DNA of 12,842 bases from D2472 sp964444385 (GTDB lineage Bacteria > Pseudomonadota > Gammaproteobacteria > Magnimaribacterales > D2472): NCBI GenBank assembly GCA_964444385.1, contig CAYUHD010000041.1, forward strand, positions 1 to 12,842. Reading direction: 5' to 3'. The notes under the pieces were generated by a model that had not been told where the DNA came from, searched no databases, and worked only from the letters and a program-made list of their open reading frames with translations. Below, piece by piece: positions 1 to 4,840 of the stretch (within the stretch, counting starts at the first letter, position 1; each line of letters starts with the position of its first letter). Made by a program: the position numbers and the translations under genes.

Positions 1-511
1 TGCAGCGGCGCTTATTGGGATTAATTTTATATTTCAACTTGGTCTTTCCTCTCAGAATCTAACCAAGGTTGGAAGAAAACTAGGTGCGGATGTACCCCTT
101 TTTATTTTTGGAAAAAATGCCCGGGCATCTGGAATAGGCGATCACTTAGTTGAAGAAAAAAATATACCTAGAAAAAAATATTTACTGTTATTTCCTCAGA
201 CACATTCGTCTACCAAGAAATTATTCTCACAATGGGATAAATTAAATAGAAACACCCAAAAGTCAATAATTCAAAAAGAAGAAAACTCATTTCTACCTTT
301 GTTTCTAGAGAATAACCAGGATGTAAATAAAGTTTTCAAGGAATTATGTCAAATAAGCACTCCAAGGCTATCTGGTTCAGGTTCAACAATGTTTTATGCA
401 TATGATGAGATGAGTGAAATTGAAAAAACTTTGAAAAAAATTCCTGCTAAATGGAGACACTTTTTTTGTGAACCTTTACAATGTTCACCATTATTAACGT
501 ACTTAACATAA
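1..511 (+). CDS. ispE: IspE, 4-diphosphocytidyl-2-C-methyl-D-erythritol kinase, C-terminal part (5' end outside window)
   Basis: This is the C-terminal 169 codons of a GHMP-family kinase, read from base 2 without a stop to TAA at 509-511. IspE phosphorylates CDP-methylerythritol in the MEP pathway of isoprenoid precursor synthesis, in the cytoplasm. Visible landmarks are LGADVPLFIFG followed by A.ASGIGD, typical of the middle of IspE, and the C-terminal glycine loop LSGSGSTMF, the third GHMP motif. The first part, including the N-terminal ATP-binding motif, lies before base 1. The stop is only 3 nt from the 5' end of tRNA-Gln, so the mRNA 3' end is probably made by tRNA processing. The order ispE / tRNA-Gln / prs is a known gammaproteobacterial arrangement and supports the call. 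A methionine codon at 299 is internal and not the start. Confidence 0.93.
   Translation, partial: AAALIGINFIFQLGLSSQNLTKVGRKLGADVPLFIFGKNARASGIGDHLVEEKNIPRKKYLLLFPQTHSSTKKLFSQWDKLNRNTQKSIIQKEENSFLPLFLENNQDVNKVFKELCQISTPRLSGSGSTMFYAYDEMSEIEKTLKKIPAKWRHFFCEPLQCSPLLTYLT
454..482 (+). promoter_or_regulatory. candidate sigma-70 promoter for tRNA-Gln / prs inside the end of ispE
   Basis: A GAGACA box at 454-459 (4 of 6 to TTGACA) is followed after 17 bases by TACAAT at 477-482 (5 of 6 to TATAAT). Initiation would fall near 489, about 26 nt before the tRNA-Gln 5' end. The spacing is ideal, but the -35 box is moderate and the surroundings are AT-rich, so a chance match is possible. It would allow tRNA-Gln and prs to be transcribed independently of ispE. 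Confidence 0.35.
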
Positions 512-514
512 TGA

Positions 515-589
515 TGGGGTGTAGCCAAGCGGTAAGGCAACGGGTTTTGATCCCGTCATGCGCTGGTTCGAATCCAGCCACCCCAGCCA
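515..589 (+). tRNA. tRNA-Gln (anticodon TTG)
   Basis: A full cloverleaf can be drawn. The acceptor stem TGGGGTG (515-521) pairs with CACCCCA (579-585), followed by discriminator G586 and an encoded CCA at 587-589. The anticodon stem ACGGG/CCCGT encloses loop 545-551 with anticodon TTG at 547-549. The T arm is CTGG-TTCGAAT-CCAG. It lies 3 nt after the ispE stop and 12 nt before the prs ATG, so it is very likely co-transcribed with one or both. Cleavage by RNase P and 3'-end processing would separate the flanking mRNAs. Confidence 0.97.
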
Positions 590-601
590 ATAATCAGAAA
601 T

Positions 602-1573
602 ATGATTAACAAACAAACAGTAGGAATCTTTTCAGGCTCAGCTTCAAAAGGGCTTTCAGAAGAAATAGTGAAGATACTTGGGCTCAAACTCGGAAATATT
701 TATTTGGGTAAATTTTCAGATGGAGAGATCAAAGTTGAAATCCTTGAAAATGTTCGAGGCCATGAAGCTTTTGTTATTCAATCTACATGCGCTCCAACGA
801 ATTCTAATTTAATGGAGTTAATGTTAATTACGGATGCTCTTAAACGCTCCTCTGCATCGAGAATAACAGCCATCCTTCCTTATTATGGTTATGCTCGTCA
901 AGATAGAAGGGTTAGATCTTCGAGAGTGCCGATAAGTGCAAAAGTTATAGCAGATATGATGAATTCTGTCGGTGTTGATAGGGTATTAACTGTTGACCTT
1001 CATTCAGAATCTATTCAAGGATTTTTTGATATGCCAGCAGATAATGTGTATGCAACTAAGATCATGCATGATGATATTAAGTCAAGATCTTCTCAAGATG
1101 AACAGATAATGGTTGTTTCTCCTGATGTAGGTGGTGTCGTGCGAGCTAGGGCATTAGCAAAATTCCTAGATGAATCTGATCTTGCTATTATTGATAAAAG
1201 GCGAGCAACTGCAAATGAATCCGAGGTAATGAACATAATTGGCAATGTTAAAGGAAAAAGTTGCATTGTTCCTGATGATATTATTGATACAGCAGGGACA
1301 TTGTGTAATGCAGCCCAAGCCCTTAAAGAAGCTGGTGCTGCTAAAGTAAAAGCATATATCACTCATCCAGTACTATCTGGCCCGGCAATTGAAAGAATTT
1401 CTAATTCATCAATAGATGAATTAGTTGTAACCAATTCCATTTCTTTATCCCCAGAAGCAGAAAAATGCAGTAAAATACGCGTCATTTCTCTTGCCCCTAC
1501 CATTGCGGAGTGCATTAGAAGATTAAACAATGAAGAGTCCCTTAGCGCTCTATTTTTAAAAAAGTTAAGTTAA
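602..1573 (+). CDS. prs: ribose-phosphate pyrophosphokinase (PRPP synthetase)
   Basis: Prs makes 5-phosphoribosyl-1-pyrophosphate from ribose 5-phosphate and ATP, feeding nucleotide, His, Trp and NAD synthesis. The 323-residue protein is slightly longer than the 315 of E. coli. Class I landmarks are complete: FSDGE at 38-42, the ATP-binding loop YYGYARQDRR at 94-103, catalytic His134 in VDLHSES, the flexible-loop residues Lys199 and Arg201 in DKRRA, and the PRPP-binding loop DDIIDTAGT at 225-233. Pro224 replaces the hydrophobic residue usual before this loop. The ATG at 602 gives the normal N-terminus but is only 12 nt after tRNA-Gln, with no Shine-Dalgarno in that spacer (ATAATCAGAAAT). After tRNA processing the mRNA would have an almost absent leader. 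rplY follows after 12 nt. Confidence 0.98.
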   Translation: MINKQTVGIFSGSASKGLSEEIVKILGLKLGNIYLGKFSDGEIKVEILENVRGHEAFVIQSTCAPTNSNLMELMLITDALKRSSASRITAILPYYGYARQDRRVRSSRVPISAKVIADMMNSVGVDRVLTVDLHSESIQGFFDMPADNVYATKIMHDDIKSRSSQDEQIMVVSPDVGGVVRARALAKFLDESDLAIIDKRRATANESEVMNIIGNVKGKSCIVPDDIIDTAGTLCNAAQALKEAGAAKVKAYITHPVLSGPAIERISNSSIDELVVTNSISLSPEAEKCSKIRVISLAPTIAECIRRLNNEESLSALFLKKLS

Positions 1574-1585
1574 AAGGTAAAACTT

Positions 1586-2299
1586 ATGTCAAATGAAATT
1601 ATATTAAATGCAGATCTAAGAATTAGGACAGGTACAAATAAAACTCGAGAAATTAGACGTGAAAATTCGATGGTGCCTGCAATTATCTATGGCAATGAAG
1701 AAGAAACTAAAAATATAAAAGTAAGATTGAATGAGCTTACTAAAGCATCTGAAAATGAACTCTTTTATACTCAGATTCTCAAGATTTTACTTGAAGGGCA
1801 AGAAGAGAAAGTTGTACTAAAAGAACTTCAAAGGGAACCTGTAAAAGGAAAATTCCTTCATGCAGATTTTCAAAGAGTTTCTAGAAAAACAAAACTTAAA
1901 GTTATTGTCCCATTTAGATTTAATGGTGAAGAAGAATGTGAGGGTGTTAAAACAGACGGTGGCGTCATTGCTAAAGCAATTTCAGATATAGAAATAGCTT
2001 GCTTAGCCGGCAACATTCCTGAGGCTATTGAAATCGATATTACTAATTTAATGCTTAATGAAGCAATTCGTTTATCAGATATCACTTTACCTGAGGGTGC
2101 TGAAATTCCAGGCTTCGATAAAGAAAATGATCAAATGATTGTTTCAGTTAATCCTCCTAGGGCAGAAGAAGAAGAGCCAGAAATTCTACCTGAAGGCGAA
2201 GAAGGCGAGGAAGGTGAAGTTGCTGAAGGAGAAGAGGCATCTTCAGATCAGGATGATTCTGGTGAAGAAACTCCTGAAGAAACTGAATCAAGTGATTAA
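1586..2299 (+). CDS. rplY: 50S ribosomal protein L25, long CTC/TL5-type form with acidic tail
   Basis: L25 binds 5S rRNA in the large ribosomal subunit. The 237-residue protein has the N-terminal 5S-binding beta-barrel (about 1-95, with the RR.N.VPAIIYG segment) and the second CTC/TL5 beta domain (about 98-190), so it is the two-domain form and not the 94-residue E. coli form. Residues 193-237 are an added low-complexity tail: 23 of 45 residues are Asp or Glu and none is Lys or Arg. The tail is in frame and ends at TAA 2297-2299, so it is a real extension with no sign of frameshift. AAGG at 1574-1577, 8 nt before the ATG, is a suitable ribosome binding site. It sits between prs and pth, as in Pseudomonas-type genomes. 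Confidence 0.95.
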   Translation: MSNEIILNADLRIRTGTNKTREIRRENSMVPAIIYGNEEETKNIKVRLNELTKASENELFYTQILKILLEGQEEKVVLKELQREPVKGKFLHADFQRVSRKTKLKVIVPFRFNGEEECEGVKTDGGVIAKAISDIEIACLAGNIPEAIEIDITNLMLNEAIRLSDITLPEGAEIPGFDKENDQMIVSVNPPRAEEEEPEILPEGEEGEEGEVAEGEEASSDQDDSGEETPEETESSD

Positions 2300-2313
2300 G
2301 GTCAATAATATCT

Positions 2314-2874
2314 GTGCCTAATATATGTATTATTGGTCTAGGTAATCCTGATCTCAAATATAATGGAACCCGGCACAATATTGGAAAAGATTGGGTAAAA
2401 AAAATCACTAAAGATTTAAATCTGGGCCTTCAATCTAAGAAAAACATTGAATCAACTGTTACATCATCTTCTGATGAAAAAATCTTATGGGGATATCCTA
2501 ATCACTACGTAAATGAGTCTGGGCAATCAATTAGCAAAATTATAAAAAGCTGTAATTTGGATCTTAAGAAAATTATTGTTATTCATGATGATCTAGATTT
2601 ACCAATTGGCAGTCTCAAAATCAAAGTAGGTGGAGGGCATGGTGGCCACAATGGATTAAAAAGTATCATTTCCCATTCAGGAAAATCTTTTATAAGACTC
2701 AGAGTAGGAATTGGGCATCCTGGAAACAAAGTAGATGTTACAAACTGGGTTTTAGGTAAATTTAAACCAAGTGAAACAGAAGCCATATTAGGAAGCTTTT
2801 ATAAGTTTAATAATATTATTGAGCTATTAGGTAACAATGATATTCAAAACGCTCAACTGAAACTCCATTCATAA
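2314..2874 (+). CDS. pth: peptidyl-tRNA hydrolase
   Basis: Pth releases tRNA from peptidyl-tRNAs that dropped off the ribosome. The 186-residue length fits the family (194 in E. coli). Motifs are GLGNP.....TRHNIG (8-24) with Asn11 and catalytic His21, Asn67 in the VNESG segment, HDDLDLP (91-97) with Asp93, and GGGHGGHNGLKS (106-117) with Asn113. In the usual MN.SG segment the Met is replaced by Val66. Translation starts at GTG (2314-2316), because no in-frame ATG gives the conserved N-terminus. A rather distant AAGG at 2298-2301 overlaps the rplY stop codon and suggests coupling. ychF begins 5 nt after the stop. Confidence 0.97.
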   Translation: MPNICIIGLGNPDLKYNGTRHNIGKDWVKKITKDLNLGLQSKKNIESTVTSSSDEKILWGYPNHYVNESGQSISKIIKSCNLDLKKIIVIHDDLDLPIGSLKIKVGGGHGGHNGLKSIISHSGKSFIRLRVGIGHPGNKVDVTNWVLGKFKPSETEAILGSFYKFNNIIELLGNNDIQNAQLKLHS

Positions 2875-2879
2875 TAAAG

Positions 2880-3965
2880 ATGGGACTTAAATGCGGCATC
2901 TTGGGCTTACCTAACGTAGGTAAATCTACCCTATTTAATGCGATAACAAAATCTTCGATTCCAGCTGAAAACTTTCCATTTTGCACAATTGAGCCAAATC
3001 TTGGAATAGTAAATGTTCCAGATAAAAGATTGGAAAATATTAATAATATTGTTAAATCAGAAAAAGTGATTCCAACTACCATGAGTTTTGTAGATATCGC
3101 GGGATTGGTAAAAGGCGCTTCAAAAGGCGAAGGTCTTGGAAATGCATTTCTTTCTAACATTAGAGAAATGAATGCCTTGCTGCATGTTGTGAGATGTTTT
3201 GATGATAAAAATGTTGCGCATGTTGACGGCTCAATAAATCCATTAAATGATATCGAAACCATTAATCTTGAATTAATTTTTGCTGATCTAGATATTCTTG
3301 AAAAAAAAGATCAAAAGCTCGAAAAATTATTACGATCTGGCGATACAGAGGCCAAGAAATACAAAGAAATAATTCAGTCTTTAAAAGAGCTCATGAAAAA
3401 AGGCAATTTACCAAGACTGGATAATTTTAATTTAGAAGAAATGAAATATATAGAAAGCTTAAATTTATTGACAACCAAGCCGATGCTGCTAATTGCAAAT
3501 TTATCAGATGACGAATCTAAAAATGAACTAGATGATTTAACGGTTTATGCAAAAAAAAATCAAATCATCATCATTCCAGCTGTTATTAAGGTGGAACATG
3601 AATTAGCGACTTTAGAGGAAGAAGAGCAAGCTGAATATCTAGAGTTGCTAGGGATGGATGAGCCTGTCTTAAATAAAATTATTCTCTCAGGATATAAATT
3701 ACTAAATCTAGAAACATATTTTACATCTGGTCCAAAAGAATCGAGAGCTTGGACAATTCGTAAAAATTCATTGGCACCACAGGCAGCTGGGGTAATTCAT
3801 TCTGATTTTGAAAGGGGCTTCATTAAAGCTGAGGTCGTGTCATATGAAGACTTTATACGCTGTAATGGAGAATCTGGTGCAAAGAAAGATGGTAAATTAA
3901 GACTTGAAGGAAAGGATTATTTGGTGAAGGATGGAGACATAATTCATTTCAAATTTAATGTTTGA
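2880..3965 (+). CDS. ychF: ribosome-associated P-loop ATPase YchF (Obg-like)
   Basis: YchF is a TRAFAC-class P-loop NTPase that prefers ATP, binds ribosomes and is linked to stress responses. The 361-residue protein has the P-loop GLPNVGKST (9-17), the G3 motif DIAGLV (72-77), a helical coiled-coil insertion about 135-175, and NLSD (207-210) where true GTPases have NKxD. The last point is the family's hallmark of relaxed nucleotide specificity. The C-terminal TGS domain (about 278-361) carries the typical YFTSGPKE.RAW and APQAAG.IHSDFERGFI.AE signatures. No clear Shine-Dalgarno lies in the 5-nt gap after pth, so translation is probably coupled to pth. The TGA stop (3963-3965) lies inside the -35 box of the tRNA-Met promoter. 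Confidence 0.98.
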   Translation: MGLKCGILGLPNVGKSTLFNAITKSSIPAENFPFCTIEPNLGIVNVPDKRLENINNIVKSEKVIPTTMSFVDIAGLVKGASKGEGLGNAFLSNIREMNALLHVVRCFDDKNVAHVDGSINPLNDIETINLELIFADLDILEKKDQKLEKLLRSGDTEAKKYKEIIQSLKELMKKGNLPRLDNFNLEEMKYIESLNLLTTKPMLLIANLSDDESKNELDDLTVYAKKNQIIIIPAVIKVEHELATLEEEEQAEYLELLGMDEPVLNKIILSGYKLLNLETYFTSGPKESRAWTIRKNSLAPQAAGVIHSDFERGFIKAEVVSYEDFIRCNGESGAKKDGKLRLEGKDYLVKDGDIIHFKFNV

Positions 3966-3989
3966 CTTCTAAATGAAGTTCTTTATCAT
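3962..3989 (+). promoter_or_regulatory. sigma-70 promoter of tRNA-Met
   Basis: TTGACT at 3962-3967 (5 of 6 to consensus) is followed after 16 bases by TATCAT at 3984-3989 (5 of 6). Initiation would be expected near 3996, leaving a tRNA leader of only about 4 nt. The -35 box overlaps the ychF stop codon. This is the best promoter match I see in the window, and it sits exactly where a tRNA promoter would be needed. Confidence 0.6.
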
Positions 3990-3999
3990 TTCACCACTT

Positions 4000-4076
4000 G
4001 GCTATGTAGCTCAGATGGTTAGAGCACAGCACTCATAACGCTGGGGTCGGTGGTTCAATTCCACCCATAGCCACCA
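4000..4076 (+). tRNA. tRNA-Met (anticodon CAT), elongator type
   Basis: The cloverleaf has acceptor stem GGCTATG (4000-4006) pairing with CATAGCC (4066-4072), discriminator A4073 and an encoded CCA at 4074-4076. The anticodon loop CTCATAA (4032-4038) carries CAT at 4034-4036. The T arm is GGTGG-TTCAATT-CCACC. The anticodon stem CAGCA/CGCTG has an A-C mismatch at the pair next to the loop (31-39). The initiator signature of three G-C pairs is absent, and the sequence closely resembles E. coli elongator tRNA-Met. tRNA-Ile2 (CAU read with lysidine) cannot be fully excluded by eye. In Pseudomonas a tRNA-Met also follows ychF, which supports the assignment. Confidence 0.93.
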
Positions 4077-4113
4077 CTGACTTAAAATTTTTCTTGGTAT
4101 ATAAAGCCGACTC

Positions 4114-4131
4114 AGATAAGTTATCTTATCT
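4114..4131. terminator. short inverted repeat in the convergent gap, possible weak terminator
   Basis: AGATAAG (4114-4120) and CTTATCT (4125-4131) form a perfect 7-bp stem with loop TTAT. The position, between convergent tRNA-Met and the small minus-strand gene, fits a terminator. The stem is AT-rich, however, and no long U-tract follows on either strand. It may only mark the end of one of the transcripts. The rest of 4077-4156 holds nothing I recognise apart from a short GCGCGC palindrome near 4138. Confidence 0.25.
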
Positions 4132-4156
4132 ATAAATGCGCGCTCTATTCTTCTAT

Positions 4157-4390
4157 CTAATCTTTTTTTAGATATATCAAAATAATTATTATAGATACCA
4201 AAGCAAGAAGCGCATCTTCTCCAAGCATGTTCAAGATATCTGTTACATTTTTATAGACATCTCCAACAAATGGAGTAGTTGGGCCAAAAACAATACCTAG
4301 TAGCAATGAAACTGCTACAAGAGGTAATAATAATTTTAATAGCTTATTAAAAAAAGCTGTAAGTTTAATAAGAGCGTTATTAAGATTCAT
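4157..4390 (-). CDS. unrecognised small two-helix membrane protein, 77 aa (paralogue of the 72-aa neighbour)
   Basis: I do not recognise this protein. It has a short amphipathic, Lys-containing N-terminus (1-19), a first hydrophobic helix about 20-35 (LLPLVAVSLLLGIVF), a loop about 36-58 with GPTTPF, DV and NVTDIL, a second hydrophobic helix about 60-74, and a basic C-terminal KKD, which suggests an inner-membrane helical hairpin. Its second half aligns with the 72-residue protein upstream: FG, DV, N-(I/V)-T, Leu and the second helix match with a 2-residue gap in the loop. I chose ATG at 4388-4390. A TTG 15 codons further up (4433-4435) would put the coding start inside a strong hairpin, which I consider unlikely. 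No convincing Shine-Dalgarno precedes the ATG. It is probably expressed by read-through from the neighbour. Confidence 0.72.
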   Translation of the reverse strand: MNLNNALIKLTAFFNKLLKLLLPLVAVSLLLGIVFGPTTPFVGDVYKNVTDILNMLGEDALLALVSIIIILIYLKKD

Positions 4391-4403
4391 TTTTTTACAA
4401 TAA

Positions 4404-4433
4404 GTTAGAAAGGGCCTATTGACCCTTTCTAAC
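4404..4433 (-). terminator. perfect 11-bp hairpin between the two small genes (terminator or attenuator)
   Basis: GTTAGAAAGGG at 4404-4414 is exactly repeated in inverse at 4423-4433, leaving an 8-nt loop. On the minus strand it lies 17 nt after the stop of the 72-aa gene, and the downstream tail TTATTGT is only partly U-rich before an A-run leading into the next ATG. It could be a moderately efficient terminator letting some polymerase reach the 77-aa gene, or a 3' stabilising structure for the first message. A smaller hairpin, TAAGC-GCTT-GCTTA, lies between it and the upstream stop codon. Confidence 0.55.
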
Positions 4434-4450
4434 AAAGATTAAGCAAGCGC

Positions 4451-4669
4451 TTATCTGTTAACTAAGCTGTATAGAACTGCTAATACAAGTAGTCCTACAA
4501 CACCGCTAGAAGCTAAAGACTCGACTAACGCTGTAATGTTTCCAATTACATCTAGCCCCATCATATCACCGAAAGCAAGGCTTCCAACAATACCAAGTCC
4601 TAAGATACCAACGATAACACTAGTCAGGTTACCAACTAGGTCGCTTAACATTCTAAATGCATTATCCAT
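4451..4669 (-). CDS. unrecognised small glycine-rich two-helix membrane protein, 72 aa
   Basis: I do not recognise this protein. The first hydrophobic helix (about 15-33) contains closely spaced glycines (GILGLGIVG, 21-29), which suit tight helix packing. A short acidic loop (GDMMGLD, 34-40) and NITALVESL (44-52) follow, then a second helix (about 55-70, VGLLVLAVLYSLV) and a C-terminal NR. Both helices together suggest a hairpin in the inner membrane. The start is well supported: AGGGGG at 4675-4680, 5 nt before the ATG, is the strongest ribosome binding site in the window and predicts high expression. The 77-aa gene downstream looks like a diverged copy. I cannot assign a function; an oligomeric membrane protein is only a guess from the glycine pattern. 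Confidence 0.8.
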   Translation of the reverse strand: MDNAFRMLSDLVGNLTSVIVGILGLGIVGSLAFGDMMGLDVIGNITALVESLASSGVVGLLVLAVLYSLVNR

Positions 4670-4691
4670 AATTTCCCCCTATGGTTTGCAT
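4662..4691 (-). other. possible 9-codon upstream reading frame overlapping the 72-aa gene start
   Basis: An ATG at 4689-4691 opens a frame of nine codons (MQTIGGNYG) closing with TAA at 4662-4664, just past the ATG of the 72-aa gene. It contains the AGGGGG ribosome binding site of that gene. It has no ribosome binding site of its own, so it may be chance. If translated, it would directly affect initiation at the main gene. Confidence 0.2.
4675..4680 (-). promoter_or_regulatory. strong ribosome binding site of the 72-aa membrane protein
   Basis: AGGGGG on the minus strand, with 5 bases (AAATT) before the ATG at 4667-4669. It decides the start of the small gene and is the most consensus-like site in a region where many genes have weak or no Shine-Dalgarno. 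I find no clear -35/-10 pair in the 170 nt between pnp and this site. Confidence 0.7.
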
Positions 4692-4798
4692 GGTTAGTTA
4701 GCCTATCAGAACATAAAAAGAAATAACGAACAAGAAATTTCAGTGAAAAAATTTGATTAATTTGACTTTTAGCGAATTTATCTATAAATAACATAAAT

Positions 4799-4824
4799 AA
4801 TACTTATATTACATAAGAAGTATT
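4799..4824 (-). terminator. weak hairpin after pnp, possible operon terminator
   Basis: AATACTT (4799-4805) and AAGTATT (4818-4824) form a 7-bp AT-only stem that can be extended inward by TAT/ATA. It starts 17 nt after the pnp stop on the minus strand and is followed by the AT-rich stretch ATTTATG with no real U-tract. It is the only candidate end signal I see for the long rimP-pnp operon. Read-through into the small genes is therefore possible. Confidence 0.3.
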
Positions 4825-4840
4825 CTTTATTTTATATGCT

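Larger units (their letters stand above)
4126..4789. repeat. 12-bp direct repeat flanking the two small genes
   Basis: TTATCTATAAAT occurs at 4126-4137 and again at 4778-4789, in the same orientation. It lies just outside the two small membrane protein genes on either side. The sequence is AT-rich, so chance cannot be excluded in this background. The entry spans from the first to the second copy. Confidence 0.35.

Noticed and set aside
1093..1366. Minus-strand frames inside prs, and others inside rplY, pth and ychF
   Set aside because: They are shadows of conserved genes on the opposite strand, with no independent support.
2162..2299. Acidic tail of L25 as a frameshift artefact
   Set aside because: The frame is continuous from the conserved domains, and the tail has consistent composition and a normal stop with pth following closely.
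3963..3990. Short inverted repeat ACTTC/GAAGT after ychF as a terminator
   Set aside because: It has only 5 bp with no U-run, and it lies inside the spacer of the better supported tRNA-Met promoter.
4000..4076. Assignment of the CAT tRNA as tRNA-Ile2 or as initiator
   Set aside because: It lacks the three G-C anticodon-stem pairs of the initiator and resembles elongator tRNA-Met more than E. coli tRNA-Ile2. The position after ychF also fits tRNA-Met.
4157..4435. Longer 92-residue version of the second small protein starting at TTG 4433-4435
   Set aside because: The extra 15 codons are made of the 11-bp inverted repeat, and the added residues look unlike a membrane-protein N-terminus. ATG at 4388-4390 gives a size and layout matching the paralogue.
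4762..4788. Plus-strand promoter-like pair TTGACT / TATAAA pointing into the 3' end of pnp
   Set aside because: The spacer is 15 bases, shorter than usual, and it would only drive antisense RNA. The background is very AT-rich.
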